A stretch of 64,000 nt of DNA from NCBI GenBank assembly GCA_963726405.1, contig CAVSCF010000005.1, forward strand, positions 248,001 to 312,000, in the 5' to 3' direction. The notes below the pieces were generated by a model that was not told the origin of the DNA, did no database searches, and was given only the letters and a program-made list of their open reading frames with translations. Position 1 is the stretch's first letter; every line of letters begins with the position of its first letter. This DNA is from JAOUJD01 sp963726405. Its GTDB lineage: Bacteria; Pseudomonadota; Gammaproteobacteria; Burkholderiales; Burkholderiaceae_F. Both the position numbers and the translations under genes were made by a program. Shown here piece after piece: positions 49,413-56,536 of the stretch.

Positions 49413-50735
49413 TCAGGCTGACTCCAGCTGCTGTTCCACCCAGCGCGCGACGGCCAGCGTCCGCGCGTCGTCGCCCGGACGGCCCACCACCTGCAGCCCC
49501 AGAGGCAGCCCGGACTCACCGTGCGCGAGAGCGCCCGGCAGCGGGACGTTGACCTGGGGCGCGCCCAGCAGATGCCACGGTCGATTGAACAGCGGATCGC
49601 CGGTGCTGCCGAGCCCGTGCGGCGCCTCGCCGGGCGCGCTCGGCGCGAGCAGCACGTCCGCCCCGTTGAACAGCGTCTCGATCGAGGCGGCGCAGTCCCG
49701 GCCGACCTTGATCGCATGCACGTAGGCATCCGCGCTGACCGCCCGGCCCTCCTCGATCAGGGTCGCGAGCTTTGCCGACAGCAGGTCGCTGCGGTACTGC
49801 AATTCGGGGCCCAGCTGGCGCGCGGTCTCGAACAACTGCACGGTGCGCTGGGCCTCGGCGAGACCCGCGAAAGAGTCGCCGTTCGCATTGGCGTCATACG
49901 GCCACGAGATCTCGCGCACGCGTCCACCGTGGCCGGCGAGCAGCCGGGCCACGCGTTCGAGGGCGGCGAGCATCGACGGGGCGAGCTGGTTCGCCCACGG
50001 AGTGGCGGTCCACCCGATCGACGCCGGCGCAGCCCGGCCGGGCGCGTGCTGCCAGTCGGGACAGAGCGCCAGCGCCGCTGCGACCAGTGCCGCGTCCTCG
50101 ACCGAGCGCGCAAAGAAGCCGATCACGTCGAGCGTGTCGGAGACCGCCTTGACGCCCGCCCGCGGCACCATGCCGCGCGTGGGCACGAAGCCGACGACGC
50201 CACAGAAGGACGCCGGACGGATCACCGACCCGGCCGTCTGCGTCCCGAGCGCAAACGGCGCCATGTGGGACGCCACCGCCGCCGCGGAACCGCTCGACGA
50301 GCCGCCGGGCGTGTGCTCGAGGCCGTGCGGGTTGCGCGTCGGGCCTGGCGTGAAGTTCGCGAGTTCCGCGCTGACCGTCTTGCCGAGCACGTAACCGCCG
50401 GCGCTGCGCAGCGCCGCCACGCAGGCGGCGTCGGCCGGTGGGACGTGTCCCGCGTAGATCGCCGACCCGTACTCGCTCGGGATGTCCGCGGTGTCGATGT
50501 TGTCCTTCACGGCCACCGGCAGCCCGTGCAACGGTCCGCGCCAATCGCCGATGTCGAGTTCACGTGCGGTCGCCAGCGCGCGTGCGCCGTCGAACCACGC
50601 GAATGCGCGGACCTGCGGCTCGTGCTCCTTGATGGCGTCGATGAACGAATGAGTCACGGCTTCGCAGGTGACCTCGTGCCCGGCGATCATGCGGGCCAGC
50701 CGGGTGACTGGCAGTCGGTTCAATGGTGTTCTCAT
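49413..50735 (-). CDS. Amidase-signature family hydrolase
   Basis: Enzyme of 440 aa of the amidase signature family, which hydrolyses amide bonds with a Ser-cisSer-Lys triad. The triad is intact: Lys in GLPVAVKDNIDT, the cis-Ser in TPGGSSSGSAAAVA and the nucleophile Ser in GTQTAGSVIRPAS. It is not GatA, which has a different C-terminus and partners gatB and gatC. It leads the operon with the flavoprotein gene. The upstream SDR unit ends in a good terminator at 50817-50839, so this pair has its own promoter in the 80-base gap. Substrate unknown. Confidence 0.9.
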   Translation of the reverse strand: MRTPLNRLPVTRLARMIAGHEVTCEAVTHSFIDAIKEHEPQVRAFAWFDGARALATARELDIGDWRGPLHGLPVAVKDNIDTADIPSEYGSAIYAGHVPPADAACVAALRSAGGYVLGKTVSAELANFTPGPTRNPHGLEHTPGGSSSGSAAAVASHMAPFALGTQTAGSVIRPASFCGVVGFVPTRGMVPRAGVKAVSDTLDVIGFFARSVEDAALVAAALALCPDWQHAPGRAAPASIGWTATPWANQLAPSMLAALERVARLLAGHGGRVREISWPYDANANGDSFAGLAEAQRTVQLFETARQLGPELQYRSDLLSAKLATLIEEGRAVSADAYVHAIKVGRDCAASIETLFNGADVLLAPSAPGEAPHGLGSTGDPLFNRPWHLLGAPQVNVPLPGALAHGESGLPLGLQVVGRPGDDARTLAVARWVEQQLESA

Positions 50736-50816
50736 CGGGGTTCCCGTCGCGGGCCGGCGGCCCGCACGCGCCCAATCTAGCCGAAGCCTGCCCGCATCCG
50801 CCCGGTCGAAGTCAAC

Positions 50817-50839
50817 AAAAAGGGCGCCCGCGGGCGCCC
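50817..50839 (-). terminator. Intrinsic terminator of the acyl-CoA degradation cluster
   Basis: On the minus strand GGGCGCCC (50839-50832) pairs with GGGCGCCC (50829-50822) around GC, followed by five T (50821-50817). Each arm is itself palindromic. It lies 29 bases after the stop of the SDR gene and marks the 3' end of the ten-gene cluster. Confidence 0.88.
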
Positions 50840-50868
50840 AAATGTGACGCCGGTCCTTGCGTGTCCTG

Positions 50869-51696
50869 TCAGAGGAACAGGTCCGGCATCAGCTTCCGGC
50901 TGCCGGGGACGACCGAGTAGCCGGACAGATCCGTAATGCCGGCCTTCTTCAGTACCTCTTCGTCGATGAAGAAGTTGCCTGTCGTCGCGGCAGCGTCGGA
51001 CGTCAGCACGGCGTACGCTGCGTCGGCCATGATGTCCGGGGTGCGGCAATGCTCCGGTTCGACGCCCGGGATCATCTGCAGGGCCGCGGTCTGGATGACC
51101 GTCCGCGGCCACAGCGCGTTGACGGCGATGCCGTACGGCCGGAACTCCTCGGCGTGGCCGAGCACGCACATGCTCATGCCGTACTTGGCCATGGTGTACG
51201 CGACGTGCGGCGCGAACCAGCGCGGGTCCATGTTCAGCGGCGGCGACAGCGTCAGGATGTGGGGATTGCGCTGGCGCCGAGCCGACTGCTGCAGGTAGGG
51301 CAGGCACGCCTGCGTGCACACATAGGTACCACGGACGTTCACGCCGAACATCAGGTCGAACCGCTTCATCGGCGTCGCGTGGGTGGGCGTGAGGTTGATC
51401 GCGCTGGCGTTGTTGATCAGGATGTCGATGCCGCCAAACGTTTCGGCGGTCTTGCGTGCGGCCGCCACGACCTGGTCCTCGTCGCGGATATCGCACTGGA
51501 TCGGCAGCGCCCTGCCCCCCACTTGCTCGATCTCCGCGGCCGCGGTGTAGATCGTCCCCGGCAGCTTCGGGTTGGGGTCGGTCGTCTTCGCGGCGATCGC
51601 CACGTTGGCGCCGTCCGCGGCCGCCTTCTTCACGATCGCCAGGCCGATGCCGCGCGAAGCGCCCGAGATGAAGATCGTTTTTCCCTTGAGGTTCAT
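50869..51696 (-). CDS. Short-chain dehydrogenase, HSDL2-like
   Basis: Enzyme of 275 aa from the ATG at 51696 with an AAAGGAA ribosome site. Cofactor motif SGASRGIG, NNAS in place of NNAG, catalytic Ser in ILTLSPPLN, and YTMAK as the YxxxK motif. The AKTTDPNPKLPGTIYTAAAE segment is a hallmark of the hydroxysteroid dehydrogenase-like 2 group, which acts in fatty acid or lipid metabolism. It lacks the SCP2 domain of animal HSDL2. It is the last gene of the cluster; its ATG overlaps the SGNH hydrolase stop as ATGA. Probably oxidises a hydroxyacyl intermediate, but the substrate is unproven. Confidence 0.88.
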   Translation of the reverse strand: MNLKGKTIFISGASRGIGLAIVKKAAADGANVAIAAKTTDPNPKLPGTIYTAAAEIEQVGGRALPIQCDIRDEDQVVAAARKTAETFGGIDILINNASAINLTPTHATPMKRFDLMFGVNVRGTYVCTQACLPYLQQSARRQRNPHILTLSPPLNMDPRWFAPHVAYTMAKYGMSMCVLGHAEEFRPYGIAVNALWPRTVIQTAALQMIPGVEPEHCRTPDIMADAAYAVLTSDAAATTGNFFIDEEVLKKAGITDLSGYSVVPGSRKLMPDLFL

Positions 51697-52436
51697 GTCG
51701 TTCCTTTGCCTTTCCGCAGGCTGGGCAGAACTTCGCGCTCGATGTGCTCGGCCAGGCGCCTGGCCACCCTCGCATACAGCGCCGGCGCCGGATGAAATCC
51801 ATCTTCGGCCATCAAGGCAGCGTCCAGCACGCCGTCCATGACGACGTGGCTGGCGTCGCGGTGACTCGCGGCCCACGCATCCTGAGCGGTGTTGTTGCGA
51901 CGCGCATGGCGGCCCGCATACCAGGCCAGCGGCTGCGGCAACGCCGGAAACCTCTCCATCTCGGGCAGGGCCGGAAGGACGACGTGACGCACCCCGGCCC
52001 GCTCGCGCATCGCCGCGACGATCTCGCCGCGCATGCGCAGCGCGTGCCGAAGCGACACTTCCTTCGTGATGTCGTTCACGCCGACAACGACGACGCCGAC
52101 GTCCGCCGGATGCAGTCGCCTACGCAGCACCATCTGCAGGACGTCTTCGGAACGTGCGCCGGTCGCCGCGACGATTTGCCAGCGCACCCGGCCGTGCAGT
52201 CGGCGCGCCAGTTCCCGCGCGAGGTGGCCGGCGAGCGCCTGCCGTTGCGTCGGCGCGCCGACACCCGCGGCGCTCGAATCGCCGGCGATGAGAAGTCGCA
52301 GGGCCGTCCTGCCGGCCCCGGCCGACCCCTCCCGCGCGCCGGCGGCTTCCGGCAACTCGGGCAGGGAGCGCCGCAACCGGGTCGCCTGCGCGTACAGCAG
52401 GGGCCCGAGCACCGCCCTGGCAGCGACGTGGATCAC
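51693..52436 (-). CDS. SGNH/GDSL-type lipase or esterase
   Basis: Protein of 247 aa. SGNH blocks are present: block I IAGDSSAAGVGA with the nucleophile Ser, block III VVGVNDITKE, and block V DGFHPAP with the catalytic Asp and His. The block II Gly is probably in VAATGARS. There is no clear signal peptide, though the first 20 residues are partly hydrophobic. It hydrolyses ester or thioester bonds. It overlaps both neighbours as ATGA, so it is translationally coupled between the PaaI thioesterase and the SDR gene. A lipid ester substrate fits the context. Confidence 0.85.
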   Translation of the reverse strand: MIHVAARAVLGPLLYAQATRLRRSLPELPEAAGAREGSAGAGRTALRLLIAGDSSAAGVGAPTQRQALAGHLARELARRLHGRVRWQIVAATGARSEDVLQMVLRRRLHPADVGVVVVGVNDITKEVSLRHALRMRGEIVAAMRERAGVRHVVLPALPEMERFPALPQPLAWYAGRHARRNNTAQDAWAASHRDASHVVMDGVLDAALMAEDGFHPAPALYARVARRLAEHIEREVLPSLRKGKGTT

Positions 52437-52864
52437 CCGCGCTTCGGCCAGAGGATCATCTGGGTGCAGCGGAACAGCGCGACCGTCTTTCCGCTCTCCA
52501 CATGGGTGACGACCGCATCCCAGATCTGCGTCGTCCTGCCCTGGTGCGCGGCGCGAGCTTCCGCCCGCAACGAGCCTTCGGTCGCCGTGCCGATGAAGTT
52601 CGACTTCAGCTCGATCGTGGTGAAGTTGGTCGCGCCCTCGGGGAGATGCGCGATCGTCGCGTACCCGGCCGCGGTATCCGCGAGCGCGATCACCGAGGCG
52701 GCGTGCAGATAACCGTTGGGGGCGAGGAACTGCGGCCGGATGACGTACTCCATCGCCACCAGCCCTTCCGCGACTTCGACCACTTTCATGCTGAACCAGC
52801 CCGGCAGATTGTCACCGTTCCGGTGGTTGAGCTTCTCGGGCGTCATGCCCGTACGCAGCGGCAT
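52433..52864 (-). CDS. PaaI-family hotdog thioesterase
   Basis: Hotdog-fold protein of 143 aa. The core (RPQFLAPNGYLHAASVIALADTAAGYA then TNFTTIELKSNFIGT) follows the PaaI thioesterase pattern, with Asn in place of the usual HxG residue at APNGYLH and Asp in LADTA as catalytic candidate. It should release CoA from acyl or aryl-CoA. It lies between enoyl-CoA hydratase (13 bases upstream) and the SGNH gene (ATGA overlap). It could remove stalled CoA esters during beta-oxidation. Confidence 0.88.
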   Translation of the reverse strand: MPLRTGMTPEKLNHRNGDNLPGWFSMKVVEVAEGLVAMEYVIRPQFLAPNGYLHAASVIALADTAAGYATIAHLPEGATNFTTIELKSNFIGTATEGSLRAEARAAHQGRTTQIWDAVVTHVESGKTVALFRCTQMILWPKRG

Positions 52865-52877
52865 GCCGATCCCCCTG

Positions 52878-53642
52878 TCAGCTGAATTTCGAGAAATCCG
52901 GCGCGCGCCGCTCGTAGAACGCGGTGAACGCCTCCTTCGCTTCGGGCTGCCGCAGCATGGCGCCGAACGACTTGGCCTCCTCGACGATGAGCTTCTCGGT
53001 CATCGACTTCCAGCTCGCCTTCATCAGCCGCTTCGTCTCGCGTACCGACGCGGGCGGAAGCTTGTTGAACCGCTCGGCCTGCCTGACGGCGTAAGCGAGC
53101 ACCTCGTTGGGCGGCAGGATCCGGTTGACGATCTTCATCTCCAGGGCCTCTTCCGCGCTGATCGGGTCGGCGAGCAGCAGTTTCTCCACCGCCTTGTGAT
53201 AGCCGGCGTTCATCGCGATCAGCAGGCTCGATGCGAACTCCGAGCACAGGCCGAGGGACACGAAGGGCATCGAGAACATCGCGTTGTCGGCGCAGTAGAC
53301 AAGGTCGCAGTGCATCAGCATGGTGGTGCCGATCCCCACGGCCGCGCCGTTGACCGCGGCCACGACCGGCTTCTCGGAATACCCGAGCGCCTGCATGAAC
53401 TGGAACACCGGCGCCTCCATCCCGGCCGGCGGGTTCTTCATGAAGTCCTCGAGGTCGTTGCCGGCGGTGAAGATGTCCTTCTGGCCGTGGATAAGGATCG
53501 CGCGCACCGCACCGTCGTCGTGCGCGGCGGCAATCCCGTCGGCCATCGCCTGGTACATCGCCGCGGTGATGGCGTTCTTCTTCTCGGGCCGCGCGATCTC
53601 GATGCGGGCGACGCCATTGATGGTCTCGGTGCGGATGGTCAT
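52878..53642 (-). CDS. Enoyl-CoA hydratase/isomerase
   Basis: Crotonase-fold enzyme of 254 aa. Typical pieces are RPEKKNAITAAMY, the first oxyanion loop FTAGNDLEDF and the second VNGAAVGIGTTMLMHCD. At the catalytic Glu positions of a true hydratase this protein has Met/Ser residues in the region MPFVSLGLCSEFAS, with one acidic Glu at SEFAS. It may therefore be an isomerase or another crotonase activity. It starts by ATGA overlap with the SnoaL-like gene and continues into the PaaI gene. It adds to the FadN-type enzyme further upstream, so it probably handles unusual or auxiliary chains. Confidence 0.88.
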   Translation of the reverse strand: MTIRTETINGVARIEIARPEKKNAITAAMYQAMADGIAAAHDDGAVRAILIHGQKDIFTAGNDLEDFMKNPPAGMEAPVFQFMQALGYSEKPVVAAVNGAAVGIGTTMLMHCDLVYCADNAMFSMPFVSLGLCSEFASSLLIAMNAGYHKAVEKLLLADPISAEEALEMKIVNRILPPNEVLAYAVRQAERFNKLPPASVRETKRLMKASWKSMTEKLIVEEAKSFGAMLRQPEAKEAFTAFYERRAPDFSKFS

Positions 53643-54124
53643 CGTGTCTCCTGGGTTCCCTGGTTTGAGGCCGTCTTGCGCGCGAACTCGCGCAGCGACT
53701 GGGCGGCCTGCGCCCTGACCTTGTTGCGAACGATGGGCGTCCAGCCGAGCAGCAGCCCCTTGGCGCCCAGTGCCTGGCGCGACCAGTGCCACAGGCTGAA
53801 CGTGTCGACCTGCCGGACGATCTTGCCCGCCGAAATGGCCATTTCCGTGTGGACGCGGTTGACGACCGGACGCCCGGTGGCCGTGAACGTGTAGTGCGCG
53901 ACCCAGTCCACTCGCCCTCGCGTGGCGCTGTCTTCCAGCACCCGGACCTCGACGCCGAGGTCCTCCGCGCGCGACAGCAGCATCTGCCACATCAGGCGCG
54001 CGCCTTTCGCATTCAGCAGCGGGAACACCGGGTCACTGAACGCAGCGTGCTCCGCGTAAAGCAGCCCCATCGTGTAGTGATCGCGCACCATGAAAGCTTC
54101 GTAAAACCGCTCCGCCACGCCCAT
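53639..54124 (-). CDS. SnoaL/NTF2-like domain protein
   Basis: Protein of 161 aa from the ATG at 54124. The pattern AERFYEAFMVRDHYTMGLLY, then FSDPVFPLLNAKGARLMW and MAISAGKIVRQVDTFSLWHW is a nuclear transport factor 2-like fold, as found in small isomerases and hydrolases such as SnoaL and ketosteroid isomerase. No catalytic pair can be fixed by eye. The C-terminal 45 residues are basic and atypical. It lies 10 bases after the alpha/beta hydrolase gene and overlaps the enoyl-CoA hydratase start. Its role in the cluster is unknown. Confidence 0.8.
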   Translation of the reverse strand: MGVAERFYEAFMVRDHYTMGLLYAEHAAFSDPVFPLLNAKGARLMWQMLLSRAEDLGVEVRVLEDSATRGRVDWVAHYTFTATGRPVVNRVHTEMAISAGKIVRQVDTFSLWHWSRQALGAKGLLLGWTPIVRNKVRAQAAQSLREFARKTASNQGTQETR

Positions 54125-54134
54125 GTCGTGCTCC

Positions 54135-54995
54135 TCAGTAGTGCAACCCGGCATGCCGGTCCAGCCACTCCGCGACGCGCGGCCATAGCGACGATTCGTA
54201 GCGCTTCCGGAAGAAGCCGAAGTGCCCGATCCGCGGCACATCGACGTCCTGCGGCGAGAGGCGCTGCATCTCGACCGTGGCACCCGCATAGGACGCGTGC
54301 AGCGACTCGATGTTCCGCCGCGACAGGAACTCGTCGTCCGTGAACGATAGCGAAAGAACGGGCAGCTTCAATTCCGCGTACCGCGTCCGTACTGCGGGTG
54401 GGAGGACGCCGAAAAGGTACTCGGGGTGCAGGCACCACGAACGCCACTGCCGCATGACCCCGGCGGGGACGTCGCCGACGATCCGCAGCGCGCGCCCGGG
54501 GAAGTACCCGGCGAGCAGCGCGAGCGGAACGACCACGTGCCACAACACCGGCGCCCACCGGCGCAGCCTCGGCACGAAGTCGCGCCAATACCCGCCGCCG
54601 GCCGTCACCGTGACCATCGCGCGCACGCGCTCGTGGCCGGGAACCAGGCCGAATATCTGGCCACCGAGCGAGTGACCGATCCACAGCAGCGGTTTGTCGC
54701 CGATGCGCTCTCGCACCAGGGCCAGCACGGCCGCGGTGTCCCGCTCCGCCCAGGTCAGCACGTCGGCCGGGAACCCGCGCAACGAACCGCGGCGCGAGTG
54801 GCCGATGCCCCGGTAGTCGAAGGTGACGACGAAGTAGCCTCGCTCCGCGAGCCAGTGCGCGAAGTCGCTGTAGTACGGCTGCTCCACGCCCATCGCCGGG
54901 ACGATCAGCACGCCGGCGCGCGCGGCGTGCGAGTCGCCGAAGGTGTGCGCTGACAGCGGGTAGCCGTCGCCCGCGGCAACGGTCGTGTGCTTCAT
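54135..54995 (-). CDS. Alpha/beta hydrolase
   Basis: Enzyme of 286 aa from the ATG at 54995 with AGGAG at good distance. The nucleophile elbow is WIGHSLGGQ, the oxyanion region VPAMGVEQPYY and FDYRGIGHS, and the catalytic His is in RIGHFGFFR near the C-terminus. The acid is probably Asp in LSFTDDEF. It likely hydrolyses an ester or acyl compound in the cytoplasm. It follows the thiolase gene after a 222-base gap that contains two hairpins, so expression may be reduced or separately started here. Confidence 0.87.
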   Translation of the reverse strand: MKHTTVAAGDGYPLSAHTFGDSHAARAGVLIVPAMGVEQPYYSDFAHWLAERGYFVVTFDYRGIGHSRRGSLRGFPADVLTWAERDTAAVLALVRERIGDKPLLWIGHSLGGQIFGLVPGHERVRAMVTVTAGGGYWRDFVPRLRRWAPVLWHVVVPLALLAGYFPGRALRIVGDVPAGVMRQWRSWCLHPEYLFGVLPPAVRTRYAELKLPVLSLSFTDDEFLSRRNIESLHASYAGATVEMQRLSPQDVDVPRIGHFGFFRKRYESSLWPRVAEWLDRHAGLHY

Positions 54996-55164
54996 CCACG
55001 CTCCTGTGCCGGCATGCCCTGGAAGGAAGGCCGCACCGTCACCTGTTGCCCGTCTGCACCGCAACGTCATCGATGCGCCGAGTCACCGCTCGGCGCAACC
55101 TTTCGTCGCCTTTGATTTGCGTGCCGCCGCCCTGCCGCCCGAAGGCGGCCCGCCTGTCTGGATC

Positions 55165-55211
55165 GCTTTGCGTGCACGTGCGAGCCCGCAGGGCTCGCGT
55201 ACACGCAAAGC
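55165..55211. repeat. Long imperfect inverted repeat after the thiolase gene
   Basis: Arms of 23 bases (from GCTTTGCGTG to GCGAGCCC) and 21 bases (GGGCTCGCGT to CACGCAAAGC) pair with two unpaired bases and a three-base loop, GCA. It starts 7 bases after the thiolase stop on the minus strand. A second hairpin, GCCGCC-CGAA-GGCGGC (55134-55149), follows. No T tract is seen, so this is more an mRNA-stabilising or pausing structure than a classical terminator. Confidence 0.75.
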
Positions 55212-55217
55212 GCCCCG

Positions 55218-56417
55218 CTACACCCGCTCGAAAATCCCCGCCGCGCCCATGCCCGTGCCGACGCACATGGACACCATGCCGTACTTGATGTTGCGACGGC
55301 GCATGGCGTGCACGAGCGTGGCAGCGCGGATCGCACCGGTCGCTCCGAGCGGATGCCCGCGGGCGATCGCACCGCCGATGGGGTTGACGACATCGGCGTT
55401 CAGCCCGAGATCCTTCACCACGGCGAGGGCCTGGGCCGCGAACGCCTCGTTCAGTTCGATCCAGCCGAGGTCGTCCTGCTTGAGGCCGGCGATCTTCAGG
55501 GCCGCGGGGATCGCTTCCTTCGGACCGATGCCCATGATCTCCGGCGGCACGCCCTTCACCGCGAAACTGACGAAACGCGCCAGCGGCGTCAGGTTGTACT
55601 GCTTGAGCGCGCGCTCGGACACCACGATGAGCGCGCCCGCGCCGTCCGACGTCTGCGAACTGTTGCCCGCGGTCACGCTGCCCTTGACCGCGAACACCGG
55701 CTTGAGCTTCGCGAGCGCCTCGAGCGTCGTGTCGGCGCGCGGGCCTTCGTCCTGGTTCACCGTGCGCGTGCGGATGTCGAGTTCACCGCTAGCCAGGTTC
55801 GGGAACTTCTCGACCACTTCGATCGGCGTGATCTCGTCGTTGAATTCGCCGGACTGGATGCCGGCAACCGCGTTCCGGTGCGAGCGGAGCGCGAACTCGT
55901 CCTGCATCTCGCGCGTGATCTTCCACTGCGCGGCGACCTTCTCCGCCGTGAGTCCCATGCCGTAGGCGATCCCGTAGTTCTCGTCCCGGGCGAAGATCGC
56001 CGGGTTGAACGCGGGCTTGTTGCCGGTCATCGGCACCATGCTCATCGATTCGGCGCCGCCCGCGATCATCACGTCGGCCTCGCCGACGCGAATGCGGTCG
56101 GCGGCGATCGCCACCGCGTTCAGTCCGGATGAACAGAACCGGTTGATCGTCATGCCGCCGGTGCTGTTGGGCAGCCCGGCGAGCAGCACGGCGACGCGCG
56201 CCATGTTGAGGCCCTGCTCCGCTTCCGGCATGGCGCAACCGATGATGGCGTCTTCCACCGCCGCCGGGTCGAGGCTCGGCACCTGCGCCATGGCCGAGCG
56301 GATCGCGGCAACCAGCAGGTCGTCCGGCCGCATGTTGCGGAACATGCCTTTCGGCGCCTTGCCGATCGGCGTGCGCGTCGCGGCGACGATGTATGCATCC
56401 TGTACTTGTCGAGTCAT
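55218..56417 (-). CDS. fadA: Acetyl-CoA C-acyltransferase (3-ketoacyl-CoA thiolase)
   Basis: Thiolase of 399 aa from the ATG at 56417, which follows GGAG; an upstream TTG at 56432 would add five residues. It splits 3-ketoacyl-CoA into acetyl-CoA and a shortened acyl-CoA, the last step of beta-oxidation. The active site is complete: nucleophile Cys in NRFCSSGLNAVA, His in GGAIARGHPLGATGA, and second Cys in VSMCVGTGMGAA. NEAFAAQALAV is also standard. It follows the FadN-type gene with a hairpin-rich 97-base gap and forms with it the classical two-enzyme unit. Confidence 0.93.
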   Translation of the reverse strand: MTRQVQDAYIVAATRTPIGKAPKGMFRNMRPDDLLVAAIRSAMAQVPSLDPAAVEDAIIGCAMPEAEQGLNMARVAVLLAGLPNSTGGMTINRFCSSGLNAVAIAADRIRVGEADVMIAGGAESMSMVPMTGNKPAFNPAIFARDENYGIAYGMGLTAEKVAAQWKITREMQDEFALRSHRNAVAGIQSGEFNDEITPIEVVEKFPNLASGELDIRTRTVNQDEGPRADTTLEALAKLKPVFAVKGSVTAGNSSQTSDGAGALIVVSERALKQYNLTPLARFVSFAVKGVPPEIMGIGPKEAIPAALKIAGLKQDDLGWIELNEAFAAQALAVVKDLGLNADVVNPIGGAIARGHPLGATGAIRAATLVHAMRRRNIKYGMVSMCVGTGMGAAGIFERV

Positions 56418-56458
56418 TTCAGTTGGCTCCAACGTCTCATTCTGTTGCCGGGGGTTCC

Positions 56459-56480
56459 AAGGGGGCTGGCAAGCCCCCTT
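56459..56480. repeat. 9-bp hairpin between the FadN-type and thiolase genes
   Basis: AAGGGGGCT (56459-56467) and AGCCCCCTT (56472-56480) are perfect complements around GGCA. There is no T tract. It lies 35 bases beyond the FadN-type stop and 42 before the thiolase ATG. Confidence 0.7.
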
Positions 56481-56503
56481 GCGTCCACATGGAAGGATGT
56501 CAA

Positions 56504-56536
56504 GGGCAAGCCGGTCAGTTCCTGACCGGCTTGCCC
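56504..56536. repeat. 15-bp perfect inverted repeat across the FadN-type stop codon
   Basis: GGGCAAGCCGGTCAG (56504-56518) and CTGACCGGCTTGCCC (56522-56536) pair perfectly around TTC. On the minus strand the first arm encodes the last codons (Lys-Pro-Val-Arg-Asn) and the stop TGA lies in the loop and second arm. A ribosome finishing translation would cover the first arm. Confidence 0.85.
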
